Part shown: one piece after another, positions 32,224-42,807 of the stretch
Layout of the letters: every line of letters begins with the position of its first letter
How positions within the stretch are numbered: position 1 is the first letter of the stretch
Assembly: GCF_009765445.1 (NCBI RefSeq)
Contig: NZ_WHOY01000031.1
Location: 2,996,415-3,060,414 of the forward strand
DNA length: 64,000 nucleotides
DNA from: Pantoea sp. BAV 3049
GTDB taxonomy: Bacteria > Pseudomonadota > Gammaproteobacteria > Enterobacterales > Enterobacteriaceae
Reading direction: 5' to 3'
Made by a program: the position numbers and the translations under genes
Notes under the pieces: model-generated
What the model was told of the DNA's origin: nothing
Database searches by the model: none
Seen by the model: the letters and a program-made list of their open reading frames with translations, nothing else

Positions 32224-33567
32224 ATGTCGATTGATCTGTCCCCCTGGTTCGCCCTCCCCGGCATTCAGGCCTTTAATGAACGACGTGCCGCGATGCCGTG
32301 GCGTAACACAGCCCCCCTTCCCGCAGAAGCTATCCAGCCCGCATGGCAAAACCTGCTGCTGCATCCGGTGCCACCACGCAAACGACTGGTCTACCTTCAT
32401 GTGCCATTTTGCGCCACCCACTGTACCTTCTGCGGTTTTTATCAGAATAAATTTCAGCCGGACGAAGCCGAAAAATACGTCAGCTACTTACTGCGTGAAA
32501 TCGAGATGGAGGCAGACAGCCCGCTGCATCAGTCTGCGCCCATTCATGCCGTCTATTTTGGCGGTGGCACGCCAACCGCCCTCTCCGCTCAGGGGTTGTA
32601 CCATGTTATCAGCCTGCTGAAAGAGCGCCTGCCGCTGGCACCGGACTGCGAAATCACTATTGAAGGGCGCATCCTGAACTTTGACGACGAAAGGATCGAT
32701 GCCTGCCTGGATGCCGGAGCAAACCGTTTCTCTATTGGCATCCAGACTTTTGACAGCCGCATCCGCAAGAAAATGGCCCGCACCTCTGACCGCCAGCAAT
32801 CTATCGCCTTTCTCGAAAAACTGTGCCGACGCGATCGTGCTGCCGTGGTCTGCGATCTGATCTTCGGCCTGCCCGGACAAACTGCCAGCCACTGGCATCG
32901 GGACCTGGAAACAGTGAGGGATATCGGTCTGGATGGCGTGGATCTCTATGCGCTGAACCTGCTCCCTACCACTCCGCTGGCGAAAGCCGTCGATAACGAA
33001 CGAGTGGCGCTGCCGGATGTGACGGAGCGGCGCGAGCTCTATATGCAGGGTGCAGCGCTGCTGGCAGAATTTGGCTGGCGACAGCTGAGCAACAGCCACT
33101 GGGCCAGAACCACGCGCGAACGCAACCTGTACAACCTGCTGATCAAACAGGGCGCGGACTGCCTGGCGCTGGGATCCGGTGCCGGAGGTAACCTGAACGG
33201 CCAGGCTTATATGATCGATCGCCAGCTGAAGAGCTACTACAGCTCGCTGGATAACGGCCATAAGCCCATTGGCATGATGACGCCAGCAATGCAAAGCTCG
33301 CATCAGTGGCGGCACCAGTTACAGGCAGGCATTGAAATTGGCCGGGTGGATTTAACTGAACTGACCGCCGATGCTGCCCAGCTTCAGCCACTCGTCGATC
33401 AGTGGTACCAGTCCGGGCTGTTGACCGGCAACGATTTGTGCCTGCGTATGACAGACAGTGGCCGCTTCTGGGCCAATAATCTGATGCAGTCGCTTTCTGA
33501 TATTTTACTGCAGCTCTCTGTAACCCACTCTGAAAAAGGAAGTCACCATGCAACCCACCCTCACTGA
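32224..33567 (+). CDS. chuW: ChuW/HutW, anaerobic haem-degrading radical SAM methyltransferase
   Basis: The 447-residue HemN-like protein has the radical SAM motif CATHCTFC (CxxxCxxC) at about residues 60-67 and the GGGTPTAL motif. E. coli O157 ChuW opens haem without oxygen to give anaerobilin and free iron. Start 32224 has GAGG just upstream; 32215 is an in-frame alternative lacking a ribosome site. The 3' end overlaps chuX by 20 bp. HemW and HemN are related alternatives, but the chuX and chuY neighbours settle the assignment. Confidence 0.93.
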   Translation: MSIDLSPWFALPGIQAFNERRAAMPWRNTAPLPAEAIQPAWQNLLLHPVPPRKRLVYLHVPFCATHCTFCGFYQNKFQPDEAEKYVSYLLREIEMEADSPLHQSAPIHAVYFGGGTPTALSAQGLYHVISLLKERLPLAPDCEITIEGRILNFDDERIDACLDAGANRFSIGIQTFDSRIRKKMARTSDRQQSIAFLEKLCRRDRAAVVCDLIFGLPGQTASHWHRDLETVRDIGLDGVDLYALNLLPTTPLAKAVDNERVALPDVTERRELYMQGAALLAEFGWRQLSNSHWARTTRERNLYNLLIKQGADCLALGSGAGGNLNGQAYMIDRQLKSYYSSLDNGHKPIGMMTPAMQSSHQWRHQLQAGIEIGRVDLTELTADAAQLQPLVDQWYQSGLLTGNDLCLRMTDSGRFWANNLMQSLSDILLQLSVTHSEKGSHHATHPH

Positions 33568-34042
33568 GTTTATGCAAACCGGGCCGGAAGGCACACTGGA
33601 AGAGATTGCTGCCCGCTATGCCGTGCCGCTACAGTCTGCCATTGAGGCAATGCCGGAGAAAACGCTGGTTAGCGGCGTGCAGTTTGATGCCGTCTGGGAT
33701 GCCATCACCGGCTGGGGTGAAGTCACCACGCTGGTGAATAATCCGGATATCATTCTGGAGTTTCACGGGGAGCTGCCTTCCGGCCATCACGGCCACGGCT
33801 ATTTTAATCTGCGCGGCAAAAAGGGATTAAGCGGCCATATTAAAGCCAGCCACTGCCAGCGCATCGCCTTCGTCGAGCGACCGTTTATGGGCATGGCAAC
33901 CGCCTCGGTAATTTTCCTCAATGTCCAGGGCCAGGCTATGCTGAAGATCTTTGTCGGCCGCGACAGCCATCATCAGCTGTTGACCGAACAGCTTACCGCC
34001 TTCCGCCAGCTGGCTGAAGCTCTGCAACAGGAAGAAAAATAA
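33548..34042 (+). CDS. chuX: ChuX/HutX, cytosolic haem-binding carrier
   Basis: This 164-residue protein of the HutX/ChuX family begins MQPTLTEFMQTGPEGTLEEIA and holds the central region GHGYFNLRGKKGLSGHIKASHC. Family members bind haem and pass it to degrading enzymes. AAAGGAAG precedes the start. It overlaps chuW by 20 bp and chuY by one base. Confidence 0.94.
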   Translation: MQPTLTEFMQTGPEGTLEEIAARYAVPLQSAIEAMPEKTLVSGVQFDAVWDAITGWGEVTTLVNNPDIILEFHGELPSGHHGHGYFNLRGKKGLSGHIKASHCQRIAFVERPFMGMATASVIFLNVQGQAMLKIFVGRDSHHQLLTEQLTAFRQLAEALQQEEK

Positions 34043-34665
34043 TGGCGACATGGCTGATTTTTGGTGCTGCTAAGGGTACCGGATTGCTGCTGGTGCAGCA
34101 CGCGCTGGCTCATCAGCAACCCGTGCTGGCATTGGTCAGGAAGCAGGAAGATGCCGATCGACTGGCCGCGATGAATATTCAGATTATGATCGGTGACGCC
34201 TGCGACGAAAATGCCGTGACGCAGGTATGCCAGGCTGCCGGGCCGGATGCGGTGATTGTCTCAACCATGGGCGGCAGCCACGATTACCCCGCACACCGGA
34301 CGGTGATTGACTGCGCGGAGCAGGCTGGGATCCGGAAAATGCTGATGGTCACTTCACTGGGCTGCGGTGACGGCTGGCCAACGCTGTCTGACCGGGCTAA
34401 ACAGGCTTTTGGTCAGGCCGTCAGGGAGAAGTCGCTGGCCGAAAGCTGGCTGCAAACCAGTACGCTTGACTGGTGTATTTTGCGGCCCGGCGGCCTGCTG
34501 AACGGTGAGGCAACAGGCAAAGGAGAACTGGTGCAAAATACCGAAGTACACGGACTTATCCGCCGTGCTGATGTGGCATTAACTATCGCCGCCTTAGTCG
34601 CGAAACCGCTGGATAATCAGATCTACAGCCTGACTCAACCGGGCTTGACATCGCAAAAAGCCTGA
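34042..34665 (+). CDS. chuY: ChuY, NAD(P)-binding anaerobilin reductase-like protein
   Basis: This 207-residue Rossmann-fold protein of the atypical SDR type has GAAKGTGLLLVQHAL near the N-terminus and SLGCGDGWPTLSDRAK in the centre. In E. coli O157 ChuY reduces anaerobilin, the product of ChuW. The start overlaps the chuX stop (TAATG). It closes the operon ahead of a bidirectional terminator. No haem receptor or haem ABC transporter gene is nearby. Confidence 0.9.
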   Translation: MATWLIFGAAKGTGLLLVQHALAHQQPVLALVRKQEDADRLAAMNIQIMIGDACDENAVTQVCQAAGPDAVIVSTMGGSHDYPAHRTVIDCAEQAGIRKMLMVTSLGCGDGWPTLSDRAKQAFGQAVREKSLAESWLQTSTLDWCILRPGGLLNGEATGKGELVQNTEVHGLIRRADVALTIAALVAKPLDNQIYSLTQPGLTSQKA

Positions 34666-34680
34666 CCACAATCTGCAAAG

Positions 34681-34710
34681 TAAACAGGGCGAAAATCTTC
34701 GCCCTGTTTA
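34681..34710. terminator. Bidirectional terminator between chuY and yajQ
   Basis: TAAACAGGGCGAA (34681-34693), loop AATC, TTCGCCCTGTTTA (34698-34710). The perfect 13 bp stem serves both convergent genes. Confidence 0.88.
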
Positions 34711-34711
34711 C

Positions 34712-35203
34712 TTAATCGCGGAAGTTTTTGAACTGGAACGGCTGGCCCAGATTGCCGCCACGAACCAGCGCCATCGCGCCCTGCAGATCGTCACGCGATT
34801 TGCCGGTCACCCGCACTTCCTCACCCTGGATCTGCGTTTGCACTTTCATCTTGCTGTCTTTGATCAGCTTAACCAACTTCTTCGCCACGTCAGCGGGAAT
34901 GCCTTTCTTCAGCTTCGCTTCCACCGACCAGCTCTTGCCGCTGTGCTCAATCTCTTCCGGGACTTCCAGCGCACCGCCTTCGATGCCGCGCTTCAGCAGT
35001 TTCTCGCGCATAATATCCACCAGCTGTTTCACCTGGAAATCAGACTCGCTCAACACCTTTATGGATTCGTTTTTCTCGTTCAGCTCGTAGCTGGCAGTGA
35101 CGTTGCGAAAATCGAAACGGGTTGAGACTTCACGGTTAGCATTCTCTACGGCATTTCGTACTTCCTGCATGTCAATTTCTGAAACGATATCGAAAGATGG
35201 CAT
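34712..35203 (-). CDS. yajQ: YajQ, nucleotide-binding protein (UPF0234)
   Basis: This 163-residue YajQ-family protein starts [22 protein letters not shown] and shows the repeated alpha/beta layout of the family ([21 protein letters not shown]). Members bind nucleotides, and XC_3703 of Xanthomonas binds cyclic di-GMP. The role in enterobacteria is unclear. The start is the family start; codons up to 35245 are unsupported. Confidence 0.94.
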   Translation of the reverse strand: MPSFDIVSEIDMQEVRNAVENANREVSTRFDFRNVTASYELNEKNESIKVLSESDFQVKQLVDIMREKLLKRGIEGGALEVPEEIEHSGKSWSVEAKLKKGIPADVAKKLVKLIKDSKMKVQTQIQGEEVRVTGKSRDDLQGAMALVRGGNLGQPFQFKNFRD

Positions 35204-35376
35204 GATGTATTCTCCTGATTCTAAAGTGACATGCATAATACCCACTTAGCCGGTTTAAAAAAACCACCGGCGTGGAAAGCTATAATAAGAAAGTATCCAC
35301 CAGCGCGGACCCGGTTTACCCGGCAAGGGTTGGACAGCACGGCGGACTTTACACAACCCGCACGCGGGGAGGACGA

Positions 35377-36297
35377 ATGAAGATTACCGTATTGGGATGC
35401 GGTGCCTTAGGGCAGATCTGGCTTACGGCACTTGATGCCCGTGGACATGAGGTGCAGGGCTGGCTGCGGGTGCCGCAGCCGTACTGTTCGGCTAATGTCA
35501 TCACGCCGGGCGGCACGGCAATCAACAAAACCTGGATTGCCAACGATCCGAAATTTTTAGCCGACAGCGATCTGCTCCTGGTAACGTTGAAAGCCTGGCA
35601 GGTCTCCGAAGCGGTGAAAAATCTGCAGTCTGTGATACGTGATGACTGTCCCATTCTTCTGCTGCACAACGGCATGGGCACGCTGGACGAGCTGAAGGCG
35701 GTTCAACAACCGCTGCTGCGAGGGATCACCACTCACGCCGCCAAACGAGACGGAACGGTGATCGTGCATGTTGCCGCCGGGATCACCCATATCGGCCCCG
35801 CCACGGCGGATGGGGCAGGACTCAGCGACCTGGCCGAAGTGCTGCATCAGGCGCTGCCTGACGTGGCCTGGCACAACAATGTGGCCTCTGCTGCCTGGCA
35901 AAAGCTGGCGGTTAACTGCGTGATCAACCCGCTGACGGTGCAGTACGACTGTCCAAACGGTGAGTTGCTCAATCATCAGCAGGAGGTGGCGGCGCTGTGT
36001 AACGAAGTGGCGATGGTGATGGAGCGTGAAGGCCAGCACACCTCAAGAGAGGCGCTGCTTGATTACGTAATGGATGTGATTAACAGCACGGCCGCCAACA
36101 CCTCTTCTATGCTGCAGGATATCCGTGCAGAACGGCGAACAGAGATCGATTATATCACCGGCTATGTGATCCGCCGCGCACGGGCGCAGGGCCTGACAAC
36201 GCCGGAAAACAGCCGACTTTATGAAATGATTAAGCGTAAGGAACAAGATTATGAGCGCGAACGCATCGGTGCTGGTTTGCCTGGCACCTGGCAGTGA
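35377..36297 (+). CDS. panE: PanE, 2-dehydropantoate 2-reductase
   Basis: This 306-residue NADPH-dependent reductase makes pantoate for coenzyme A. It has the Rossmann motif [11 protein letters not shown] (residues 5-15), [12 protein letters not shown] with the catalytic lysine, and the C-terminal [21 protein letters not shown] precedes ATG 35377. An open frame extends upstream to 35272 but is not similar. The 3' end overlaps yajL by 47 bp. Confidence 0.96.
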   Translation: MKITVLGCGALGQIWLTALDARGHEVQGWLRVPQPYCSANVITPGGTAINKTWIANDPKFLADSDLLLVTLKAWQVSEAVKNLQSVIRDDCPILLLHNGMGTLDELKAVQQPLLRGITTHAAKRDGTVIVHVAAGITHIGPATADGAGLSDLAEVLHQALPDVAWHNNVASAAWQKLAVNCVINPLTVQYDCPNGELLNHQQEVAALCNEVAMVMEREGQHTSREALLDYVMDVINSTAANTSSMLQDIRAERRTEIDYITGYVIRRARAQGLTTPENSRLYEMIKRKEQDYERERIGAGLPGTWQ

Positions 36298-36856
36298 GGA
36301 AACGGAAGCCGTTACCACTATTGATTTGCTGGTACGCGGTGGCCTGTCAGTCACCACTGCCAGCGTAACGGATGACGGCAGCACGGAGATTCGCTGTTCA
36401 AGAGGCGTGCGCCTGCTGGCAGATGCACCGCTGGTTGAAGTGGCTGATAACGACTTTGCCGCCATCGTGCTGCCCGGTGGCCTGAAAGGGGCAGAAGCTT
36501 TTCGTGACAGCCCACTGCTGGTGGAAACCGTTCGCCAGTTTCATCTTTCCGGCCGGATTGTGGCGGCCATTTGCGCCGCCGCCGGAACGGTACTGGTGCC
36601 GCATGACCTGTTCCCGGTCGGCAATATGACCGGCTTTCCCGGCCTGAAAGAGACCATTCCTGACAGCAAGTGGATGGACAAACGTGTGGTGTGGGATCCG
36701 CGGGTTAACCTGCTGACCAGCCAGGGACCGGGCACGGCTATCGATTTTGCCCTGAAGCTGATTGACCTGCTGGTCGGGAAAGAAAAAGCGCACGAAGTTG
36801 CCAGCCAATTGGTACTGGCAGCCGGTATTTTTGATTACCGCGAGTGGATCGAGTAG
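36251..36856 (+). CDS. yajL: YajL, DJ-1/PfpI-family protein
   Basis: The 201-residue protein has the DJ-1 nucleophile elbow [11 protein letters not shown] (Cys about 106) and the conserved Glu near the N-terminus (GSEETEAV). E. coli YajL protects against oxidative and thiol stress, with chaperone and proposed deglycase activity. It starts 47 bp inside panE, so the two are translated together. Confidence 0.95.
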   Translation: MSANASVLVCLAPGSEETEAVTTIDLLVRGGLSVTTASVTDDGSTEIRCSRGVRLLADAPLVEVADNDFAAIVLPGGLKGAEAFRDSPLLVETVRQFHLSGRIVAAICAAAGTVLVPHDLFPVGNMTGFPGLKETIPDSKWMDKRVVWDPRVNLLTSQGPGTAIDFALKLIDLLVGKEKAHEVASQLVLAAGIFDYREWIE

Positions 36857-36902
36857 CAGGCTGGAGCGCCAGGAAAAGCGAGCGGTTGAGGTTGTATAAG
36901 CA

Positions 36903-36922
36903 GGGGCGAATCGCTTCGCCCC
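36903..36922. terminator. Hairpin between convergent yajL and thiI
   Basis: GGGGCGAA (36903-36910), loop TCGC, TTCGCCCC (36915-36922). There is no clear T-run on either side, so the terminator role is a moderate guess. Confidence 0.5.
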
Positions 36923-36929
36923 ACGCAGA

Positions 36930-38378
36930 TTACGGGCGGTAAACCTTCACATTAGTGAAGCCCTGCTCGTGCAGATAAAGCGCCTGCAGGCGGCTCATCA
37001 CGCCACGGTCACAGTACAGCAGCCAGGTTTTGCTCTGGTCAAGATCGCCGAACTGGGTGCTGAGCTTATAGAAAGGCATACCCTTCACTTCCACCCCTTC
37101 CAGAGCCAGCGGCTCGTCGTCCTGCTCATCGGGTGAGCGGATATCCAGCACCACATCGTTATCGCCAAAGGAAACCACGGTTTCCACTTCCACCACTTCC
37201 TGCTGGGTGTCTTCTGCAATCTGACGGATATCGACATTAGTCGCTTCTTCCACCATTTTGTCGAGGATAGCAAAGTCGAAATTCTGCTCTTCCGCCTCAA
37301 TTTTCGCCTTCACTGCCTTCACCGTCGGGCTTTTTGAAATCACCCCACAGTATTCCGGCATGGTCCGGGCGAAATCTTCCGTCCCGATGTGGCGGGCCAG
37401 ATCGATAATGTGTTCTTTATCGTGGGAGATCAGCGGACGCAGGATCAGCGTGTCAGACGCATTATCAATCAGGCGCAGGTTAGTCAGCGTCTGGCTGGAA
37501 ACCTGCCCCAGCGCTTCGCCGGTCACGATAGCCTGTACGCCATAGCGCTCGGCAATTTTTGAGGCGGCACGCACCATCATGCGCTTGAGTACCACCCCCA
37601 TCTGACCGTCTTCGATTTTTTCCAGGATCTCACCGACTACCGGCTCAAAGTTGATCGCCACAAAGCGCACTTTATGCGAGCGTCCAAAGCGATTCCACAG
37701 ATAGTGCGCCACCTGACGGACACCGATTTCATGTGCTGCACCGCCAAGGTTGAAGAAGCAGTAATGCACGCGGCAGCCACGACGGATCAGCATATAGCTG
37801 GAGACACCGGAGTCGAAACCGCCGGAAATCAGCGACATCACATCTTCCTGAGTACCAATAGGAAAGCCCCCGATACCTTCGTAACGGCCGGTGATCAGCA
37901 GCAGGCGATCGTCTTCGATCTCCAGATGCACCGTGACTTCCGGATGGTTCAGCTTCACCTGCGCGGTGGCAACGTGCTGATTCAGCCCACCGCCCACGTA
38001 GCGTTCAACATCCTGTGAGCTGAAGTCCTGCTTGCCACGTCGCTTCACGCGGACACAGAAAGTTTTCCCTTCGATCCTCTCGCGGTACAGCTCCAGCGCC
38101 TGCTCAAAAATGTTATGCATATTGGTGTACGGCCGGTCTTCCACCGCCAGCACGTGGTGGATGCCGGGGATACGCTGCAGTTCGTCAACAATGTTTTCGC
38201 GCTGGTTCTCATCTTTGGCACGCACTTCGATATGGTCCCAGTGGCGGACAACCGCCAGCGAGTCGTCGTAGTCTTTCAGCACGTTACGGATGTTGGTCGT
38301 CAGGATTTTGATAAAACGCAGACGAACAGACTGACTTTTGATGGTAATTTCGGGGAACAGCTTAATGATAAACTTCAT
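36930..38378 (-). CDS. thiI: ThiI, tRNA 4-thiouridine and thiamin sulfurtransferase
   Basis: The 482-residue protein has an N-terminal ferredoxin-like plus THUMP region (about 1-165), a PP-loop ATPase domain ([12 protein letters not shown]) and a C-terminal rhodanese domain with the active Cys in [11 protein letters not shown] (about residue 457). ThiI takes sulfur from IscS for s4U8 in tRNA and for the thiamin thiazole. Length matches E. coli. It is divergent from xseB. Confidence 0.97.
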   Translation of the reverse strand: MKFIIKLFPEITIKSQSVRLRFIKILTTNIRNVLKDYDDSLAVVRHWDHIEVRAKDENQRENIVDELQRIPGIHHVLAVEDRPYTNMHNIFEQALELYRERIEGKTFCVRVKRRGKQDFSSQDVERYVGGGLNQHVATAQVKLNHPEVTVHLEIEDDRLLLITGRYEGIGGFPIGTQEDVMSLISGGFDSGVSSYMLIRRGCRVHYCFFNLGGAAHEIGVRQVAHYLWNRFGRSHKVRFVAINFEPVVGEILEKIEDGQMGVVLKRMMVRAASKIAERYGVQAIVTGEALGQVSSQTLTNLRLIDNASDTLILRPLISHDKEHIIDLARHIGTEDFARTMPEYCGVISKSPTVKAVKAKIEAEEQNFDFAILDKMVEEATNVDIRQIAEDTQQEVVEVETVVSFGDNDVVLDIRSPDEQDDEPLALEGVEVKGMPFYKLSTQFGDLDQSKTWLLYCDRGVMSRLQALYLHEQGFTNVKVYRP

Positions 38379-38606
38379 GGAAGCATGGGCTCAAAGGGCA
38401 GTTAAGTGCTGTATTATCGGCACTTAGAGGGTAAAATCATCGTCTCGCAAAGTAGCTTATGCCCTTTGCAGCTAAGCCGCGGATTATACCACACCTGTCC
38501 GGCGACTGCTTCTTCATCTGTTGAGATCATTATTTTGCTAATCATTATGAGTCGGCTACCATGGACGGCTCCAAGGTGAAAAAAAACAACTTAGCCGAGA
38601 GCCATA

Positions 38607-38849
38607 ATGCCAAAAAAAGCCGAACAGCCCGCCAGCTTTGAAACCTCTCTGGAACAGCTGGAGCAAATCGTCTCTCGTCTGGAAAGTGGGGATTTGCCGC
38701 TGGAAGAGGCGCTCAATGAGTTTGAGCGTGGCGTCCAGCTGGCCCGCGTGGGGCAGCAAAAATTGCAACAGGCAGAGCAGCGCGTGCAGATCCTGCTCAG
38801 CGATGATAAAGATGCCGAACTGAAGCCTTTCACGCCGGAAAATGACTGA
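38607..38849 (+). CDS. xseB: XseB, exonuclease VII small subunit
   Basis: The 80-residue helical protein ([34 protein letters not shown]) is a full-length exonuclease VII small subunit, which binds XseA for single-strand DNA degradation. Its TGA overlaps the ispA ATG (TGATG). It is the first gene of xseB-ispA-dxs. Confidence 0.96.
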   Translation: MPKKAEQPASFETSLEQLEQIVSRLESGDLPLEEALNEFERGVQLARVGQQKLQQAEQRVQILLSDDKDAELKPFTPEND

Positions 38850-39748
38850 TGGATTTTAGCGCCCTTCTGACCGCGCACCACGCGCGCGTTAATCAGGCTT
38901 TACAACGCTTCATTGCCCCATTGCCGTTTCAGAGTTCTCCTCTGGTGAATGCCATGGAATATGGTGCATTATTAGGCGGTAAGCGGCTGCGTCCGTTTCT
39001 GGTGTATGCCACCGGAGAGATGCTGCACGCCGACAGCGCCGCGCTGGATGCGCCCGCCGCAGCGGTTGAATGCATTCACGCCTATTCGCTGATCCACGAT
39101 GATCTTCCCGCCATGGATGACGACAGCCTTCGCCGCGGGCAGCCCACCTGCCATATTAAATTTGGCGAGGACACGGCTATTTTAGCGGGCGATGCGCTGC
39201 AAACGCTGGCATTTACCATTCTTGCTGATACACCGATGCCCGGCGTGACGGAATTCAACCGGATTGCGATGATTTCCGAACTGGCACAGGCCAGCGGTGT
39301 CGCCGGAATGTGTGGAGGCCAGGCGCTCGATCTGGCGGCTGAAGGCCAGCAGGTTAACCTGTCGGCGCTGGAACAAATTCATCGTCATAAAACCGGTGCG
39401 CTGATCCGCTCCGCAGTCCGCCTGGGTGCGCTGGCCGCCGGAGAACGCGGACGTGCTGCGATACCAGCGCTGGACCGTTACGCAAACGCTATTGGCCTGG
39501 CATTCCAGGTGCAGGATGACATACTCGATGTGGTGGGCGATACCGCCGTCATCGGAAAGCGGCAGGGAGCCGATCAGGATCTGGGAAAAAGCACCTATCC
39601 AGCCCTGTTGGGACTCGAAGGTGCACGTGCAAAAGCCTGGGATCTGTATCAGGAATCGCTCAGCGCACTGGAAACACTTGCCGCGCAATCATTTAACACA
39701 GCATCATTACAAGCACTGGCAAGTTACATAATTGAACGCAATAAATAA
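38849..39748 (+). CDS. ispA: IspA, farnesyl diphosphate synthase
   Basis: This 299-residue trans-prenyltransferase has both Asp-rich motifs: DDLPAMDDD (first) and DDILD (second, followed by [10 protein letters not shown]). It condenses IPP with DMAPP and GPP to farnesyl diphosphate for ubiquinone, undecaprenyl phosphate and haem O. It is coupled to xseB and lies just before dxs. Confidence 0.97.
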   Translation: MDFSALLTAHHARVNQALQRFIAPLPFQSSPLVNAMEYGALLGGKRLRPFLVYATGEMLHADSAALDAPAAAVECIHAYSLIHDDLPAMDDDSLRRGQPTCHIKFGEDTAILAGDALQTLAFTILADTPMPGVTEFNRIAMISELAQASGVAGMCGGQALDLAAEGQQVNLSALEQIHRHKTGALIRSAVRLGALAAGERGRAAIPALDRYANAIGLAFQVQDDILDVVGDTAVIGKRQGADQDLGKSTYPALLGLEGARAKAWDLYQESLSALETLAAQSFNTASLQALASYIIERNK

Positions 39749-39767
39749 CTTCCACAATGAGTCTCTG

Positions 39768-41633
39768 ATGAGTTTTGATACTGCAAAATATCCGACGCTT
39801 GCACTGGCCGCTTCGGTACAAGAATTACGTTCACTGCCAAAAGAGAGCCTGCCAAAACTCTGTGACGATCTGCGCCAGTATTTACTGGACAGCGTCAGCC
39901 GCTCCAGCGGTCATTTTGCCTCCGGACTGGGCGTGGTGGAACTGACCGTTGCGCTGCATTATGTCTATAACACGCCATTTGATCATCTGGTGTGGGACGT
40001 GGGCCATCAGGCCTACCCGCATAAAATTCTGACCGGTCGCCGCGATCGTATCGGCACCATCCGGCAGAAAAACGGCCTGCATCCATTCCCGTGGCGCGAT
40101 GAGAGCGAGTTCGACGTGCTGAACGTCGGCCACTCCTCCACCTCGATCAGCGCCGGGCTGGGTATGGCCGTAGCCGCCGGAAAAGAAGGCAAAGGCCGTC
40201 GTACAGCCTGTGTGATTGGCGACGGTGCTATTACCGCCGGAATGGCGTTTGAGGCGATGAACCACGCTGGCGACATCAAGCCGGACATGCTGGTGGTGCT
40301 GAACGACAACGAAATGTCGATTTCAGAAAACGTCGGTGCGCTGAACAATCGCCTGGCGCAGATCCTTTCCGGCAAGACTTACTCTCGCCTGCGCGAAGGC
40401 GGTAAAAAAGTGCTGACCGGCCTGCCGCCGATCAAAGAGCTGGTAAAGCGCACCGAAGAACATCTGAAAGGGATGGTGGTGCCCGGCACGCTGTTTGAAG
40501 AGCTGGGCTGGAACTATATCGGTCCGGTAGATGGCCACGACGTGCTGTCGCTGGTGCATACTCTGAAGAACATGCGTGACCTGAAAGGCCCGCAGTTCCT
40601 GCATATCATGACCAAAAAGGGCAAAGGCTACGCCCCGGCAGAAAAAGACCCGATCGCCTGGCACGCGGTGCCGAAGTTCGATCCAGCCAGCGGTCTGCTG
40701 CCAAAAGCGGCAGAAGGTCTGCCGGGCTACTCGAAAATCTTCGGTCAGTGGCTGAGCGAAACCGCCGCTGATGACGACAAGCTGATGGCTGTGACTCCGG
40801 CGATGCGTGAAGGCTCCGGTATGGTCAGCTTCTCACGCGACTACCCGGGGCAGTATTTTGACGTAGCAATTGCGGAACAGCACGCTGTGACCTTTGCTGC
40901 GGGCCTGGCGATTGGCGGTTACAAACCGGTGGTGGCGATCTACTCCACCTTCCTGCAGCGCGCTTACGATCAGCTGATCCATGACGTGGCTATCCAGAAA
41001 CTGCCGGTGCTGTTCGCCATTGACCGTGGCGGCATCGTCGGCGCGGACGGGCAGACTCACCAGGGTGCCTTCGATATCTCCTTCCTGCGCTGTATTCCGA
41101 ATATGGTGATCATGACGCCGAGCGATGAGAACGAGTGCCGCCAGATGCTGTATACCGGCTACCACTACTCTCAGGGGCCGAGCGCCGTACGTTATCCGCG
41201 CGGAACAGGTACTGGCGCAGAGCTGAAGCCACTCTCCTCGCTGCAGTTAGGGAAAGGCGTGGTGAAGCGCGAAGGCGAAAAGCTGGCGATCCTCAACTTT
41301 GGTACGCTGCTGCCAGAAGCGGCCGCGGTGGCTGATTCGCTGAATGCCACTCTGGTGGATATGCGCTTTGTGAAGCCGCTGGATGAGGCGTTAATCCTCG
41401 AACTGGCCGCCAGCCATGAGGCGCTGATCACTCTGGAAGAAGGGGCGATTAAAGGCGGTGCCGGTAGCGGCGTGATTGAACTGCTGATGGCTAAACGGCT
41501 GCTGGTACCGGTGCTGAATATCGGCCTGCCCGATGAGTTTATTCCGCAGGGCACTCAGGACGAAATTCGCCATGACTATCTGCTGGATGCTGAAGGGATT
41601 GCACAGCAAATCAGCCACTGGCTGGCACAGTAA
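39768..41633 (+). CDS. dxs: Dxs, 1-deoxy-D-xylulose-5-phosphate synthase
   Basis: The 621-residue thiamin-diphosphate enzyme makes DXP from pyruvate and glyceraldehyde 3-phosphate, the first step of the MEP isoprenoid pathway. It has the [18 protein letters not shown] cofactor motif (GDG...N), the catalytic Glu in [17 protein letters not shown], and a transketolase C-terminal domain. Start [11 protein letters not shown] matches E. coli; an earlier in-frame codon overlaps ispA. Gap to ispA is 19 bp. Confidence 0.98.
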   Translation: MSFDTAKYPTLALAASVQELRSLPKESLPKLCDDLRQYLLDSVSRSSGHFASGLGVVELTVALHYVYNTPFDHLVWDVGHQAYPHKILTGRRDRIGTIRQKNGLHPFPWRDESEFDVLNVGHSSTSISAGLGMAVAAGKEGKGRRTACVIGDGAITAGMAFEAMNHAGDIKPDMLVVLNDNEMSISENVGALNNRLAQILSGKTYSRLREGGKKVLTGLPPIKELVKRTEEHLKGMVVPGTLFEELGWNYIGPVDGHDVLSLVHTLKNMRDLKGPQFLHIMTKKGKGYAPAEKDPIAWHAVPKFDPASGLLPKAAEGLPGYSKIFGQWLSETAADDDKLMAVTPAMREGSGMVSFSRDYPGQYFDVAIAEQHAVTFAAGLAIGGYKPVVAIYSTFLQRAYDQLIHDVAIQKLPVLFAIDRGGIVGADGQTHQGAFDISFLRCIPNMVIMTPSDENECRQMLYTGYHYSQGPSAVRYPRGTGTGAELKPLSSLQLGKGVVKREGEKLAILNFGTLLPEAAAVADSLNATLVDMRFVKPLDEALILELAASHEALITLEEGAIKGGAGSGVIELLMAKRLLVPVLNIGLPDEFIPQGTQDEIRHDYLLDAEGIAQQISHWLAQ

Positions 41634-41644
41634 TACCGCACGAT

Positions 41645-41666
41645 GCTCCCCGTCCGGGGAGCTTTT
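41645..41666 (+). terminator. Terminator after dxs
   Basis: GCTCCCCG (41645-41652), loop TC, CGGGGAGC (41655-41662), then TTTT. It lies 12 bp past the dxs stop. Confidence 0.8.
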
Positions 41667-41730
41667 CACCTGCTATGCTTAACGGGAATTTCACCGGCTG
41701 GTAAGCCGTAAACCGATAGCAGGAGCCTGC

Positions 41731-42705
41731 ATGAAAACCCTTCAATTAGGCAGCACCGACCTGACCGTTTCCCGCCTTTGCCTGGGCTGCATGACTTTTG
41801 GTGAGCCTGACCGTGGCCGCCATGCCTGGACTTTACCCGAAGAGAGCAGCAGACCGCTGATCAGGCAGGCGCTGGAGTCCGGCATTAACTTTTTCGATAC
41901 CGCCAACAGCTACTCAGACGGCAGCAGCGAAGAGATCGTGGGCCGTGCCCTGAAAGAGTTCGCCCGCCGCGACGAGATCGTGGTGGCAACCAAAGTCTAT
42001 TTTCCGATGAGCAACCTGGCCGGAGGTCTGTCCCGCGCCAACATTATGCAATCCATTGATGACAGCCTTGGCCGTCTGGGCATGGATCATGTTGACCTGC
42101 TGCAGATCCACCGTTGGGACTACAACACGCCACTGGAGGAGACTCTGGAAGCGCTGCACGACGTAGTGCAATCCGGCAAGGCCCGTTACATCGGCGCATC
42201 CTCGATGTTTGCCTGGCAGTTTGCCAAAGCGCTTTATACAGCCGATCGCCATGGCTGGACGCGCTTTGTCAGCATGCAGGACCAGTACAACCTGATCCAG
42301 CGCGAAGAGGAGCGTGAAATGCACCCGCTCTGCCAGGCAGAAAATATTGCCGTGCTGCCATGGAGTCCACTGGCGCGTGGACGGCTGACTCGTCCGTGGG
42401 GTGAAACCACCGCCCGCTCGGTTTCAGATGAATTTGGCAGCACGCTGTATGACAAAACCGAAGAGAATGACGGCGCGATTGCCCAGCGGGTGGCGAAGAT
42501 AGCCGAAGATAAAGGCGTCAGCCGGGCGCAGATTGCACTGGCATGGATGCTGGCAAAACCTGCGGTCACCGCACCGATTATCGGGGCATCGCGTTCAGAG
42601 CAGCTGGCCGACCTGGTTAAAGCAGTGAATGTGGAGCTGACGCAGGAAGAGATGATCGAGCTGGAAAGCGTCTATCAGCCGCACAACGTGGTGGGCTTCG
42701 AATAA
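41731..42705 (+). CDS. yajO: YajO, aldo/keto reductase
   Basis: The 324-residue aldo/keto reductase has the family tetrad in FFDTANSYSDG (Asp and Tyr), VATKV (Lys) and LLQIHRWD (His). E. coli YajO is an NADPH-dependent reductase implicated in deoxyxylulose conversion to a thiamin precursor, which would suit its place after dxs; that role is from the literature as I recall it. AGGAGC lies seven bases before the ATG. Confidence 0.94.
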   Translation: MKTLQLGSTDLTVSRLCLGCMTFGEPDRGRHAWTLPEESSRPLIRQALESGINFFDTANSYSDGSSEEIVGRALKEFARRDEIVVATKVYFPMSNLAGGLSRANIMQSIDDSLGRLGMDHVDLLQIHRWDYNTPLEETLEALHDVVQSGKARYIGASSMFAWQFAKALYTADRHGWTRFVSMQDQYNLIQREEEREMHPLCQAENIAVLPWSPLARGRLTRPWGETTARSVSDEFGSTLYDKTEENDGAIAQRVAKIAEDKGVSRAQIALAWMLAKPAVTAPIIGASRSEQLADLVKAVNVELTQEEMIELESVYQPHNVVGFE

Positions 42706-42739
42706 CCCTCGGGCGACAAATAAAGCGCAATCATGAAAG

Positions 42740-42769
42740 CAGGCTTTGCGGATTTTTTCCGAAAGCCTG
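42740..42769. terminator. Imperfect hairpin between yajO and the BtpA-like gene
   Basis: CAGGCTTTGCGGA (42740-42752) pairs with TCCGAAAGCCTG (42758-42769) with one bulged base. It lies between the 3' ends of convergent genes but has no T-run. Confidence 0.4.
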
Positions 42770-42807
42770 TACCTTAACTGACAACATGCTCACGACACGT
42801 ATGGCCG

